This document shows, piece after piece, positions 41,158 through 52,425 of a DNA stretch of 64,000 bases. Within the stretch, counting starts at the first letter, position 1. The number at the start of each line of letters is the position of its first letter. The translations under genes and the position numbers were made by a program. The notes under the pieces were generated by a model. It had not been told where the DNA came from. It was given only the letters and a program-made list of their open reading frames with translations, and did no database searches. This stretch comes from Mycobacterium sp. 852002-40037_SCH5390672 (GTDB taxonomy: Bacteria > Actinomycetota > Actinomycetes > Mycobacteriales > Mycobacteriaceae): positions 62,001-126,000 of the forward strand of contig NZ_LZTA01000108.1 of the NCBI RefSeq assembly GCF_001665875.1. The letters run 5' to 3'.

Positions 41158-42287
41158 AGGGTGCTCCTGTTCTTCGACTCGGCGGAGACGTTACAGGCGG
41201 CCTCCATGAGCATCCACCCCGACAGCTGCACCGACAGGTCTCGTTCGGCCACCTCGGAAGCCATCACCGCCCCCTCGACGAACTCCGCCTGTTTGCCGCC
41301 CGCCGTGGGCAGCTGGGCGTCGCGGTCCCAAAACGGGCCGAACACCGGCAGGCCGTCCACCGTTTGCCTGTTGTCCCAGGCCGACTTCGCGCTGGCCAGC
41401 ACGATCTGCCGGGCGGTGTCGCGGGCCAGCACGTCGTCGGCCGTCTCCCCCGGCAGGGTGGTGGCGACCAGCGCCAGGTATCGCGCGGTCACCCCGGCGA
41501 ACAGGCCGCCGTCCCCGCCGCCGGAGCCGGCCAGCACACCCGCCGGCGCCATGTGTTCGTGCACGGCCGCGACCAGCCGATGCACCCGGGCGGCGTGGCG
41601 CTGCCTGATCTCGACAGCGGTGCGCGCGGCCAGCTCGGTCTCCAGCCCGAGCACCACACCCTGGCAGTAGGTGTACTGGGCGCGCACCAGCGAGCCGGCT
41701 TTGATGCCGTCGAACACCAGGTGCGTCTGGGGGTCGATCAGCGTCTGGTCGATCCAATTCCCCATCTGCTCAGCCCGTTTGAGGTGGTCCCCGTAGCGCG
41801 CGAGGAAGATCCCCGCGGGGCCGTTGGCCGGGGCGTTGAAGAACTGGTCCTGCTTGCGCCACGGGATGCCGCCGCCGTCCTCGGGCACCCATGCATTGAC
41901 GAATTGGCTTGCGAGCTTGGGCAATGCGCGCCGGCGCTCGACGCCGGCGATCCGGGCGGCACGTTCAAGCGCCAGCGCCAGCCAGGCCATGTCGTCGTAG
42001 TAGTTGTTGATCCACGAGAAGTTGTTGCGTAGCCGGTGCGAGCGGACCTGCCGGTTGATCTCGGTATGCCGGTGCGGCTGCGGATCGCGTTGCTGGGCGT
42101 CCAGGAGACAATCCAGCAGATGTGCCTGCCACCAGTAGTGCCAGGTGCCGAACCAGCGGTCGCGCCGCGTCGCCGGCCAGGCCACCACCCCCAGCTGAGT
42201 TGCGGGCAGTCCCCACAACCGCTTCAGGTGTCGTTGTGTGACAGCGGCTTCGCAGCTCGCCGCGCGGTTGACCCAGAGCTGATCCAT
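41154..42287 (-). CDS. Glycoside hydrolase family 76-like protein (Rv0365c-like)
   Basis: This encodes 377 residues. The GH76 alpha/alpha-barrel signature NYYDDMAWLALALERA, with the catalytic Asp pair at residues 98-99, is present along with RDRWFGTWHYWWQAHLLD and QYTYCQGVVLG. GH76 enzymes cleave alpha-1,6-mannan, and the mycobacterial lipoarabinomannan or lipomannan core is a plausible target. There is no signal peptide, which argues for a cytosolic role or an unrecognised export route. It is followed by the CoA-transferase with a 4-bp overlap. It matches Rv0365c in position. Confidence 0.85.
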   Translation of the reverse strand: MDQLWVNRAASCEAAVTQRHLKRLWGLPATQLGVVAWPATRRDRWFGTWHYWWQAHLLDCLLDAQQRDPQPHRHTEINRQVRSHRLRNNFSWINNYYDDMAWLALALERAARIAGVERRRALPKLASQFVNAWVPEDGGGIPWRKQDQFFNAPANGPAGIFLARYGDHLKRAEQMGNWIDQTLIDPQTHLVFDGIKAGSLVRAQYTYCQGVVLGLETELAARTAVEIRQRHAARVHRLVAAVHEHMAPAGVLAGSGGGDGGLFAGVTARYLALVATTLPGETADDVLARDTARQIVLASAKSAWDNRQTVDGLPVFGPFWDRDAQLPTAGGKQAEFVEGAVMASEVAERDLSVQLSGWMLMEAACNVSAESKNRSTL

Positions 42288-42311
42288 CCTGTCGATCCTG
42301 CCCCACGCGGT

Positions 42312-42329
42312 TGAGTGTGCGGGTGGGGC
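42312..42329. repeat. Single copy of the 18-bp GTGTGC repeat
   Basis: The 18-mer tgagtgtgcgggtggggc matches the DUF559-associated unit (reverse complement of 10881-10898) at 16 of 18 positions. It lies between the GH76 start and the SpoU gene end and is followed by the small hairpin ccttca-ggg-tgaagg at 42329-42343. This is the point where the Mtb block Rv0366c-Rv0379 would lie. Confidence 0.55.
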
Positions 42330-42344
42330 CTTCAGGGTGAAGGC

Positions 42345-42992
42345 TCACCAGGCGCGGGACAGGTCGGCGTGCTGCTCGACCCAGGTGTGCATGGCGATCC
42401 CGGCGGCGACGCCGGCGTTGATGCTGCGCGTGGAGCCGAACTGGGCGATGGACACCGTCATCCTCGCGCCGCTTCGGGTGTCGTCGGTGATGCCGGGTCC
42501 CTCCTGGCCGAACACCAGCAGGCACTCGCGCGGCAGCGCGGCCTCCTCCAGCCGCGCCGCGCCGGGGACGTTGTCCACGGCGACCACCGTCAGACCGGCG
42601 TCCGCGGCGAAGTCCAGCAGTTCGGCGGTGCTGTCGTGGTGGCACAACCGCTGATAGCGGTCGGTCACCATGGCGCCGCGGCGATTCCACCGCCGCCGCC
42701 CCACGATGTGCACGGTGTGCACCGCGAAGGCGTTGGCGGTGCGCACCACCGAACCGATGTTGGCGTCGTGACCGAAGTTCTCGATCGCCACGTGCAGAGG
42801 ATGCCGACGCCGGTCGATGTCGGCGATGATCGCTTCCCGGGTCCAGTACCGGTAGGCGTCGACGACATTGCGAGCGTCGCCCTCCCGCAACAGAACTGGG
42901 TCATACCGCGGGTCGTCGGGCGTCTCGCCCCGCCATGGACCGACCCCGGCGGGCGGTGTCGCCGCCCATTCGGTGGGCCCGGGTCCGCTCAT
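42345..42992 (-). CDS. SpoU/TrmH-type RNA methyltransferase (Rv0380c-like)
   Basis: This encodes 215 residues. The SPOUT knot motifs are ENFGHDANIGSVVRTANAF (motif 1), CLLVFGQEGPGITDD (motif 2) and VSIAQFGSTRSINAGVAAGIAMH (motif 3), so it should 2'-O-methylate a tRNA or rRNA ribose with SAM. The target nucleotide is not known. The ATG at 42992 overlaps the stop of the upstream lipoprotein gene (ATGA). The position matches Rv0380c. Confidence 0.9.
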   Translation of the reverse strand: MSGPGPTEWAATPPAGVGPWRGETPDDPRYDPVLLREGDARNVVDAYRYWTREAIIADIDRRRHPLHVAIENFGHDANIGSVVRTANAFAVHTVHIVGRRRWNRRGAMVTDRYQRLCHHDSTAELLDFAADAGLTVVAVDNVPGAARLEEAALPRECLLVFGQEGPGITDDTRSGARMTVSIAQFGSTRSINAGVAAGIAMHTWVEQHADLSRAW

Positions 42993-43891
42993 CGCTGCGT
43001 CCACACACCGGCGTGCGTGCCGTCGATGGCCAGCGTCGCGTACAGCAACGCGTCGTTGATCTCGCCCTGGGTGCACAGCGAGGCGTTGACGTGCACCGCG
43101 TCCAATGACGCATCCGGCAGGATCAGCACCGACGACCCGTACGTCGCGCAGGCCGGGTTCAGTCCCGGGGCGGGCAGCGTCGGCGACGCCAGCAGCATCA
43201 TCGGGCCGCCGCGCTTGACGGACTCGTCGCGGTAGCGGGCCGCGATGGCGGTGGCCTCCAGCCCCAGCAGCATGTAGCCGTTGCCGGTGAACGCCCCGGG
43301 ATCACCCAGCTGCATCTTGGTCACCGGGGTGCCGTCGGCCCGCCACGCCGACAGGCTGGCGGTCTTGACCGCCAAGCCGCCGCTGTCGTTGGCGTTGGTC
43401 GGCAACAGGCCCACCGGGAAGGCGACCGGATAGGCCGACGAACTGTCCGGGATCCGGTCGCGCGGCGAGTAGCCGTAGATACCGCGCACCTGGCTCCGAT
43501 CCTTCAGCGGTCCAAGGCAAATCGTGCCGGTGAGCCGGTCGCGCGGTGCCGACAGCGGCGCGGGGACGTCACGCACGCCGGTCTTCGCGTTGTCGCAGCT
43601 GCCCAGGCCGGCGACCTCCATGGGGTGGGCCAGCGCGCCGTAGAGCCCGAAGCGGATGTCCTCGGGCTTGGCGTGCGGGTCCTTGGCCGAGGCCGGGCTC
43701 GCGTCGACGTCGACCAGCACGTAGTCGCCGTCCCAGCGCAGGTTCGACACCGACATGTTCCAACCGAGCAAGGCCAGCGACTCGCCGAGCCGCGCGCCCT
43801 GGGCACCGTAGGGACGCACGGGTGGGCTCGAGGACGAGCAGCCGGCTAGGCAGGCCACCACGCAAGCGACTATCGCAAGGACGGTACGCAT
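42989..43891 (-). CDS. Putative lipoprotein (Rv0381c-like)
   Basis: This encodes 300 residues. The signal peptide ends with the lipobox LAGC, giving a lipidated Cys18, followed by a serine linker. The mature part is beta-rich with no catalytic motif that I recognise; NMSVSNLRWDGDYVLVDVDAS and GYMLLGLEATAIAARYRDE are representative segments. It overlaps the SpoU methyltransferase by 4 bp. It matches Rv0381c, a protein of unknown function. Confidence 0.83.
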   Translation of the reverse strand: MRTVLAIVACVVACLAGCSSSSPPVRPYGAQGARLGESLALLGWNMSVSNLRWDGDYVLVDVDASPASAKDPHAKPEDIRFGLYGALAHPMEVAGLGSCDNAKTGVRDVPAPLSAPRDRLTGTICLGPLKDRSQVRGIYGYSPRDRIPDSSSAYPVAFPVGLLPTNANDSGGLAVKTASLSAWRADGTPVTKMQLGDPGAFTGNGYMLLGLEATAIAARYRDESVKRGGPMMLLASPTLPAPGLNPACATYGSSVLILPDASLDAVHVNASLCTQGEINDALLYATLAIDGTHAGVWTQR

Positions 43892-44119
43892 GATTCAGCG
43901 GCTCGAGGTCAAGCCGAGGTGCCCCTGCCGCGTCCGTCCCACGCGGCACAGCAGTCCCTGCCGGAAGGGATGGACGAATTGCCCGCCTTCGAGCGACAAC
44001 TCGGCCGTCCTCGCGGTGTGAGGTTCTTGTCGCGGTGAGGCGGGCACCACGAACATCGCCCGCGCCGGGGACTCTTGCGGCATATGTGACAACTGGTGCC
44101 AATGCAAAACCACCTGCAA

Positions 44120-44665
44120 CTAGCTCAGCCCCAGATCGGCGAGCCCGAGCACACTTCGGTAGGGCAGCCCCTCGGCCTCGATGGCCTCGGCGGCGCCGGT
44201 GGCGCGGTCCACCACGGTCGCCACCCCCACCACGTCGCCGCCGGCCTGCTGGACGGCACGTACCGCCGTGAGCGCCGAGTTGCCGGTGGTGCTGGTGTCC
44301 TCGACCACCAGCACCCGCTTACCGGAAACCTCCGAACCTTCGATAAGACGTTGCAGCCCATGGGTTTTCGCAGACTTACGCACGACGAAGGCGTCGATCG
44401 GGCGGCCCGACGCGTGCATGACGGCGGTGGCCACCGGGTCGGCGCCCAATGTCAGGCCGCCGACCACGGCGTAGTCCCAGTCGCTGGTCAATTCGCGCAT
44501 CAGCGCGCCGATCAACGCCGAGGCGCGGTGATGCAGGGTGGCCCGGCGCAGGTCGACGTAGTAATCGGCCTCCTTGCCGGAGGACAGCGTGACCCGTCCG
44601 TGCACCACTGACAGGCGACGCACCAGCTCCGCCAACTCTTTGAGGTCAGGTCCGGCCACGGCCAC
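44120..44665 (-). CDS. pyrE: Orotate phosphoribosyltransferase
   Basis: PyrE joins orotate and PRPP to give OMP in pyrimidine synthesis. It has 181 residues. The type I PRTase signature is KRVLVVEDTSTTGNSALTAV, and VTLSSGKEADYYVDLR plus VVGGLTLGADPVATAVMHAS supply the orotate and flexible-loop regions. The GTG start at 44665 overlaps the upstream SDR gene by 20 bp; a second GTG at 44659 would also serve. It matches Rv0382c. The 228 bp downstream hold no gene that I trust. Confidence 0.95.
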   Translation of the reverse strand: MAVAGPDLKELAELVRRLSVVHGRVTLSSGKEADYYVDLRRATLHHRASALIGALMRELTSDWDYAVVGGLTLGADPVATAVMHASGRPIDAFVVRKSAKTHGLQRLIEGSEVSGKRVLVVEDTSTTGNSALTAVRAVQQAGGDVVGVATVVDRATGAAEAIEAEGLPYRSVLGLADLGLS

Positions 44666-45431
44666 TCCCGATTCGTTTGGTGACCGCCCGCATCAGGGTC
44701 CGCGGCATCAGCCGCTCGGCGGCGATGATGGCCTTGTACTGCAGACCCGGAATGCTGATCACCTTGCCGCGGGCGATATCGGCCAGGCTCTGGCTGACCA
44801 CGTCGTCGACCTCGAGCCACATGAACGACGGCGATTTGGCCATGTCGATCCCGGCGCGGTCGTGAAATTCGGTGCGCACGTAGCCCGGGCACACGGCGTG
44901 CACGGAAACTCCGGTGCCCTGCAGGCCGACGGCCAGGCCCTCGCTGAACGAGATCACCCACGCCTTGGACGCCGAGTACGTCGACCCGCGCCCGGGCACC
45001 AGCCCGGCGACGCTGGCGAGGTTGATGACGGTGCCGGCGCCGGACTCGATCATGGCCGGCAGGGCCGCCCGGGTCAGGTGCATGACCGCGGTGACGTTGA
45101 CGTCGAGCTGGGACTGCAGCAGCGCGGGATCGCTGTACCAGAAGTCGCCGGAGGTGGCGAAGCCGGCGTTGTTCACCAGGACGCGCACGCCTCCGTCGGC
45201 GAGCCGGTCACAGACCCGCTGACGGCCGGCGGGATCGGCCAGGTCGGCAGGCAGGATCTCGACGGCGCCGGAGTGTTCCTGCAATTCGCCCGACAGCCTG
45301 GTCAAGCGGTCGACGTCGCGGGCGACCAGAACCAGGTCGTAGCCGTCGCCGGCGTAGCGTCGCGCGAACCCCGCACCGATTCCGGACGTAGGCCCGGTGA
45401 TCAGGGCTACGGGGCGAGGCATGAGCGACAT
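44646..45431 (-). CDS. Short-chain dehydrogenase/reductase
   Basis: This encodes 261 residues. The cofactor loop is ALITGPTSGIGAGFARRYA (Pro in place of the common Gly/Ala), the NNAG motif is VLVNNAGFATSG, and the catalytic Ser and YxxxK read INLASVAG and STYSASKAWVISFSEGL. The second strand ends LVLVARDVDRL, suggesting NADP preference. The C-terminal 70 residues (AIIAAERLMPRTLMRAVTKRIG) resemble SDR members acting on long-chain lipids. It sits between the homologues of pyrE and ttfA, which I recall as adjacent in Mtb. An alternative ATG is at 45422. Confidence 0.9.
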   Translation of the reverse strand: MSLMPRPVALITGPTSGIGAGFARRYAGDGYDLVLVARDVDRLTRLSGELQEHSGAVEILPADLADPAGRQRVCDRLADGGVRVLVNNAGFATSGDFWYSDPALLQSQLDVNVTAVMHLTRAALPAMIESGAGTVINLASVAGLVPGRGSTYSASKAWVISFSEGLAVGLQGTGVSVHAVCPGYVRTEFHDRAGIDMAKSPSFMWLEVDDVVSQSLADIARGKVISIPGLQYKAIIAAERLMPRTLMRAVTKRIGSGRGRT

Positions 45432-45479
45432 CTTAATGACGGCGGTCGCACCGGCCCTGTGGCTACCCGCGGTCCGCCG

Positions 45480-46358
45480 TCAGCGCTGATAGTTGCTGGC
45501 CTGCTGGCCGTTGCGGCCGGCGGGCGGTGGACGGCGGATGGTTTCCGGGCGGCCCTCGGGTCGAGGCTGGTCCCGGCGCAGCGGCTCGGGGGCGCGGCGA
45601 CCCGCCTGAAGATCGGGGCCGAGCAGCCCGGCCACATCCTGCTGCGCGCGCCGGGGCGGCAGCTCGGCGCGGCCCGCGGGCGCCAACGGCCGGCTGGGCG
45701 AGGCGTTGCGCAGGCCCGACGGCGCCCCGGTCTCCTGCGGGGCCTCCTCGGGCAGCGGCGGCAACACCCGCAACAGGTCGTTGAACTGGCGTACGGTGCG
45801 CAGACCTTCGTCCCACTCGGTGCGGGTGCTGGTGATCGGCAGGGCGACGAGCGTCCAGTTCTGCTCGTTCCACATGATCTCGGCGCTGTCCGGTGCGGTG
45901 TGCGCAAAGGTGACCATGCGGCGGTCGCAGGCCCGGCGGGCGGCATCGAGATTGGTCGAGTAGACCATTCGCGGACCGATCGCGCCCAACAGCCAAATGT
46001 CGCTCTCCCGTGGCTCTTTGAGTCCCTTGAGCCGCAGGTCCACCACGACGTTGGTGCCCACCTTGCGGTGCAGCGCGATGACGGTGGCGACCTCTTCGAG
46101 GTCGAAGATGTAGACGGCCTCGCCGCGGATCTGGCCCAGCACCACGTTCTGGGCGGCCACGTCTCCCACCGTCGACATCACACCGCGCTTCCAGCGCTTG
46201 AGTATGTCGGTCGATTCCGGCTCGTAGTCGAAGCCGTGCGATCGCGCCCACGACTTGCGGCGCCTGCTGCGCCCGCGCCGCCGATCGATGTCGACGTACA
46301 GCAACACCCCCGCACCGACAAAGCACAGCGCGGAGAGCGTGAACCAGAGGGGGACCAT
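45480..46358 (-). CDS. ttfA: Trehalose monomycolate transport factor TtfA
   Basis: This encodes 292 residues. One N-terminal helix (LWFTLSALCFVGAGVLLYV) anchors the protein; a cytoplasmic domain follows, with FDYEPESTDILKRW, VYIFDLEEVATVIALHRKVG and EIMWNEQNWTLVALP. The last 90 residues are Pro/Arg-rich and disordered. It is the homologue of Rv0383c, reported as TtfA, which works with the flippase MmpL3 in moving trehalose monomycolate for mycolic-acid envelope assembly. It lies upstream of the SDR gene and downstream of clpB on the same strand, separated from clpB by the repeat. Confidence 0.9.
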   Translation of the reverse strand: MVPLWFTLSALCFVGAGVLLYVDIDRRRGRSRRRKSWARSHGFDYEPESTDILKRWKRGVMSTVGDVAAQNVVLGQIRGEAVYIFDLEEVATVIALHRKVGTNVVVDLRLKGLKEPRESDIWLLGAIGPRMVYSTNLDAARRACDRRMVTFAHTAPDSAEIMWNEQNWTLVALPITSTRTEWDEGLRTVRQFNDLLRVLPPLPEEAPQETGAPSGLRNASPSRPLAPAGRAELPPRRAQQDVAGLLGPDLQAGRRAPEPLRRDQPRPEGRPETIRRPPPAGRNGQQASNYQR

Positions 46359-46474
46359 CCAAAACAGGGTATCTGCTATTGGCCCGGAACACAGAAGGCG
46401 ACCAGGTCACAACCCAATCACAGCTGGCGATAGCTGCGTGTCGCCGGAACGCCGGGTGGTCCCCCTACAGTCTC

Positions 46475-46583
46475 GGCTCAATGGTGGCGACCCGCTCCGC
46501 CCGGCTGCGCCGCGCTTGCGATCGCCACTAGGCTCAATGGTGGCGACCCGCTTCGCCCGGCTGCGCCGCGCTTGCGATCGCCA

Positions 46584-46586
<3 letters not shown>
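46475..46586. repeat. Two tandem 56-bp copies of a GC-rich palindromic repeat
   Basis: Copy 1 is 46475-46530 and copy 2 is 46531-46586; they differ at one base (46497 against 46553). Each begins ggctcaatggtggcga and ends gcttgcgatcgccacta, and tggcga/tcgcca can pair as an outer stem. The last three bases of copy 2 are the clpB stop codon, read on the minus strand as TAG. The pair may therefore form the transcription end of clpB. A diverged third copy is at 18640-18690. Confidence 0.85.
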
Positions 46587-49130
<2,544 letters not shown>

Positions 49131-49184
49131 GACGAGCTCCGTTTCGGGTACAAAAGGTTGGCAAAAATGCTTGTCCGCTTGTTC

Positions 49185-49210
49185 AACGTCGTCAAGGTTG
49201 AGTCTGTTCC
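49185..49210 (-). promoter_or_regulatory. Candidate sigma-H promoter of clpB
   Basis: Read on the minus strand, GGAACA (49205-49210) and CGTT (49185-49188) are separated by 16 bp, the pattern expected for SigH (GGAAY-N16-17-GTT). The -35 lies inside the spacer of the HAIR operator, so HspR binding should block SigH RNA polymerase. Confidence 0.65.
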
Positions 49211-49217
49211 GCTCAAC
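49197..49217. promoter_or_regulatory. HspR operator (HAIR) upstream of clpB
   Basis: gttgagt-ctgttcc-gctcaac matches the HAIR consensus CTTGAGT-N7-ACTCAAG at most positions, with the right 7-bp spacing. It lies 67-87 bp before the clpB GTG and about 50 bp before the divergent gene at 49264, so it could act on both. Confidence 0.85.
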
Positions 49218-49263
49218 TCTATCGAGTTTTGGGCAATCTGGCCTACGGGGTACCCCCGTATCG

Positions 49264-50250
49264 ATGACGCAGACGATGCAGCACCCCGATCAGGCCGGCG
49301 CCGAGCTCGCCCCGGCGCCGCGCCGCGTTCCCGTGACCTTCTGGCTCGCCGAACTTGTTCCGTTCCGCTGGTGGTACGTCTGGACCCTGCTGGCGGTCGG
49401 GGTGGCACCGATCGCGTTGTGGGTGCAGCTGCCTAAAGTGTTCGCCGCGGTCGCCGTGCTGACCGTGGCCGGGATCTACGGCGTGCAGCTGCGCGACGCG
49501 CGGACCCGGATCGCGCTACTGCGGTGGGGGCGGGTCGCCACCGTCAACGGCACCGAAACCCAGCGCCCCGCAACGCATTCGACCGCAAGGACGTGGTACA
49601 ACGTCTATCTGCCGGTGGCGCACCGATGGACCGTCACCCGCGGCCGCTTCAGCGGTAAGAACACCACGACGAAGGTTCACTACACGCTCGATGGTCGCCG
49701 GGGCGACCTGGTGGTGCGCGGGCGTGAATACGTCGACGGGGTGATCCTGGCCGACGAACGCCATCCCGCGCGGGCACGCTGCGTGACGTCGTTCGCCTAC
49801 GACCTCGACCGCGACGCGACGGGTAACTGGGTGGGCGCGTTGCGGCCACGGCTGCGCATGGGAATGGCGTGCTGGCTGGTCATCGTGCTCGGCTGGCTGA
49901 CGCTGGCCGGGCTGGCGGCTACCGGGTTCCGTACCGACTTCATCGGCTTCACTGACCAGGGCAGCCCGTCGGCCGCGGTACCGGAAGCCGGGACGCTGCA
50001 GGTCAGCGGGACCGGTATGACAAGGACGATCCCCTGTCACGCCGGCTATCTGTCGGTGAGCGGGAAGAAGAACACCATCACCCTGACCGGGCACTGCACC
50101 AGCGTCAGCGTCTCCGGCAGCGGCAATCACGTCGCGGTCGACAGCACCGACGCCCTGAGCGCCTCGGGGAGCGGCAATCTCGTTCTCTATCACTGGGGTT
50201 CACCCAAGATCGCCAACGTCGGAACGGCCAACATCGTCCGACAGGGCTGA
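49264..50250 (+). CDS. Membrane protein with C-terminal DUF3060-type domain
   Basis: This encodes 328 residues. Hydrophobic helices occur near 35-75 (WYVWTLLAVGVAPIALWV and VFAAVAVLTVAGIYG) and 200-220 (CWLVIVLGWLTLAGLAATG). A cytoplasmic beta domain lies between them (KVHYTLDGRRGDLVVRG). The outer C-terminal 90 residues carry repeated VSGSGNHV/SASGSGNLV strands, the DUF3060 pattern. ATG 49264 is used because upstream frame extensions overlap clpB. It is divergent from clpB and shares its HAIR-containing region. The function is unknown. Confidence 0.82.
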   Translation: MTQTMQHPDQAGAELAPAPRRVPVTFWLAELVPFRWWYVWTLLAVGVAPIALWVQLPKVFAAVAVLTVAGIYGVQLRDARTRIALLRWGRVATVNGTETQRPATHSTARTWYNVYLPVAHRWTVTRGRFSGKNTTTKVHYTLDGRRGDLVVRGREYVDGVILADERHPARARCVTSFAYDLDRDATGNWVGALRPRLRMGMACWLVIVLGWLTLAGLAATGFRTDFIGFTDQGSPSAAVPEAGTLQVSGTGMTRTIPCHAGYLSVSGKKNTITLTGHCTSVSVSGSGNHVAVDSTDALSASGSGNLVLYHWGSPKIANVGTANIVRQG

Positions 50251-50282
50251 GTCGCCGGCGGCCGAGCCTAGAATCGGGGCCC

Positions 50283-51464
50283 GTGAGCCTGGAGGATGTC
50301 GACGCATTGCGGGTGCTGCGCGATGCCTTCGCGCCCGACGGCTCGGGTTCGGCCGGTGATTCCGGTGAACTCGTCCATCGCTTCTACACCCAGTGGTTCG
50401 CCCTCGACGGCTCCGTGCGCGATCTGTTCCCGCCCGAACTGGGCGCGCAGCGGATCGCATTCGGCCACGCGTTGCATTGGGTGTACGGCGAGCTGGTCGC
50501 GCGGCGCGCGCAGGAGCCGGTGGCGTTTCTGGCCCAACTCGGCCGCGACCATCGCAAATACGGTGTGCTGCCGCAGCACTACGAGACCCTGGGCCGCGCG
50601 TTGCTGACGGCGCTGCGCGCGCACTTGGGCGAGGCCTGGACCGATGGCGTCGACGAGGCGGCCAGGCAGTCGCTGAACCTGATCACCGGGGTGATGAGCG
50701 GCGCCGCGGACGCAGACGGGGGACCCGCCTGGTGGGACGCCACCGTCATCGAGCACATGCGCGTGTCCCGGGATCTGGCGGTCGTCCGGCTGCAGCTCGA
50801 TCAGCCGATGCCCTACCACCCGGGCCAATACGTCAACGTGCACGTGCCCCAGTGCCCGCACCGTTGGCGGTACCTGAGTCCCGCCATCCCGGCCGACCCG
50901 GGGGGCGGGATCGAATTCCACGTCCGCCTGGTCCCCGGCGGCTTGGTCAGCACCGCGATCGTCGACGAAACCCGCACCGGTGACCGGTGGCGGCTGTCGA
51001 GCCCGCACGGCGGCCTGCGGGTCGACCGCGAGGGGGGCGACGTGCTGATGGTTGCCGGCAGTACAGGCCTGGCGCCGCTGCGGTCGCTGATCATGGATCT
51101 GTCCCGGTACGCGGTGAACCCGCGGATCCATCTCTTCTTCGGCGCCCGTTACCGCTGCGAACTCTACGATCTGCCGACCTTGTGGCAGGTCGCTTCGCAC
51201 AATCCGTGGCTGTCGGTTTCCCCCGTCTCGGAGTACAACAGCGACCCGTCGTGGGCCGCCGACTATCCCGACGTCACGCCGCCGCGGGGCCTGCACGTGC
51301 ACCAGATCGGTCGCCTGCCCGACGTGGTGACCAAGTACGGCGGCTGGGGCGACCGGCAGATCCTGGTCTGCGGCGGGCCGGCGATGGTCACCGCCACCAA
51401 GGCCGCCCTGATAGCCAAAGGGGCTCCGCCCGAACGCATTCAGCATGACCCGCTATGGAGGTAA
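50283..51464 (+). CDS. Flavohaemoglobin-like protein (Rv0385-like)
   Basis: This encodes 393 residues from a GTG. Residues 1-145 are a globin with the proximal histidine at H90 (LGRDHRKYGVLPQHY) and a Tyr at B10 (VHRFYTQWF). Residues 150-250 are a ferredoxin-reductase FAD domain (PGQYVNVHVPQCPHRWRYLSPA, where RxYS reads RYLS), and 255-393 an NAD domain (VLMVAGSTGLAPLRSLI and QILVCGGPAMV). The proximal loop differs from the classical KHVSLG of nitric-oxide dioxygenases, as in type II flavohaemoglobins. Mtb Rv0385 has been reported to oxidise D-lactate; NO detoxification is less certain. The aldose epimerase gene starts 2 bp after it. Confidence 0.88.
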   Translation: MSLEDVDALRVLRDAFAPDGSGSAGDSGELVHRFYTQWFALDGSVRDLFPPELGAQRIAFGHALHWVYGELVARRAQEPVAFLAQLGRDHRKYGVLPQHYETLGRALLTALRAHLGEAWTDGVDEAARQSLNLITGVMSGAADADGGPAWWDATVIEHMRVSRDLAVVRLQLDQPMPYHPGQYVNVHVPQCPHRWRYLSPAIPADPGGGIEFHVRLVPGGLVSTAIVDETRTGDRWRLSSPHGGLRVDREGGDVLMVAGSTGLAPLRSLIMDLSRYAVNPRIHLFFGARYRCELYDLPTLWQVASHNPWLSVSPVSEYNSDPSWAADYPDVTPPRGLHVHQIGRLPDVVTKYGGWGDRQILVCGGPAMVTATKAALIAKGAPPERIQHDPLWR

Positions 51465-51466
51465 CC

Positions 51467-52369
51467 ATGCACGTCGTCACCCTGCGCGATCCTTCGTCAC
51501 CGGTGGTTGCGCAGTTCGTCCCCGAGGCGGGGATGATCGGCACGTCGCTGCGCGACGACGGTGTGGAGCTGCTGGGCCAGCGCCGCGGCCTGGACGCCTA
51601 CATCTCGGACGGCAAGACCATGGGGATCCCGATCCTGTATCCATGGGCAAATCGCTTGGGCGGGAACCGCTATACCGCGCAGGACATCACGGTGACCTTG
51701 ACGCCGGGAGAAAACGGTGTGCGCGCCGACCCCCACGGGCTACCCATCCACGGCGTCCTGGCCGCCTACCCCGGGTGGCGGATGACGGCCGAGACCGCCG
51801 GCGAGCTGACCGCCGAACTCGATTTCGGTGCCGATCCCCGATTGCTGGCGAGCTTTCCTTATCCGCATGTGCTGACGGTGGCAGTGCGGCTGGCCGGTCG
51901 GGCGCTGACGGTCCGAACCACGGTCACCGCGACCGGTGACCGGGCGGTGCCGCTGTGCTTCGGGTTTCATCCCTACCTGCAACTGCCCGACGCGCCCCGG
52001 GCCGACTGGGTCATCGAGACACCGCCGTTGCGGCATCTGGGCCTCGACGGCACGGGGCTGCCCACCGGCGAGTCCGAGCCGCAGCCGGCGCGAGAAGAGG
52101 CGTTGCGCGACAAGGCTTTCGATGATGCCTTCGACCAGGTGGCCGATGGCGCGGTGTTCGCGGTGTCCGGCGGCGGACGCCGCATCGAGGTGCATTTCGA
52201 GCGCGGCTACCCGGCGGCACAGATCTTCGCGCCGCCGGCCGATGACCCCACGAAGACGATCGTGTGCTTCGAGCCGATGACCGCACCGACCGACGCGCTG
52301 CGCCGGGGCGGCTACCGCTGCGCACGGCCGGACGAACCGGCGGTGACACAGTTCTCCATCCGGGTCTGA
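51467..52369 (+). CDS. Aldose 1-epimerase-family protein
   Basis: This encodes 300 residues. The ATG at 51467 is chosen because GGAGGT lies just upstream; an ATG four codons earlier lacks such a site. Galactose-mutarotase motifs are IPILYPWANRLGGNRY, GLPIHGVLAAYPGW (catalytic His), LCFGFHPYLQLP (second His) and IVCFEPMTAPTDALR (catalytic Glu). It should interconvert sugar anomers, with the sugar unspecified. It follows the flavohaemoglobin with a 2-bp gap and is ended by the strong palindrome at 52426-52455. Confidence 0.9.
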   Translation: MHVVTLRDPSSPVVAQFVPEAGMIGTSLRDDGVELLGQRRGLDAYISDGKTMGIPILYPWANRLGGNRYTAQDITVTLTPGENGVRADPHGLPIHGVLAAYPGWRMTAETAGELTAELDFGADPRLLASFPYPHVLTVAVRLAGRALTVRTTVTATGDRAVPLCFGFHPYLQLPDAPRADWVIETPPLRHLGLDGTGLPTGESEPQPAREEALRDKAFDDAFDQVADGAVFAVSGGGRRIEVHFERGYPAAQIFAPPADDPTKTIVCFEPMTAPTDALRRGGYRCARPDEPAVTQFSIRV

Positions 52370-52425
52370 TCGTGGTGGCCCCAGGAACCACTTGTGTCGC
52401 CGTCACCAGGTGACCGATGAAATCG

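Noticed and set aside
43895..44119. A 74-codon minus-strand frame between the Rv0381c-like gene and pyrE
   Set aside because: No ribosome binding site, no recognisable domain, unusual composition; it could only be accepted with conservation data.
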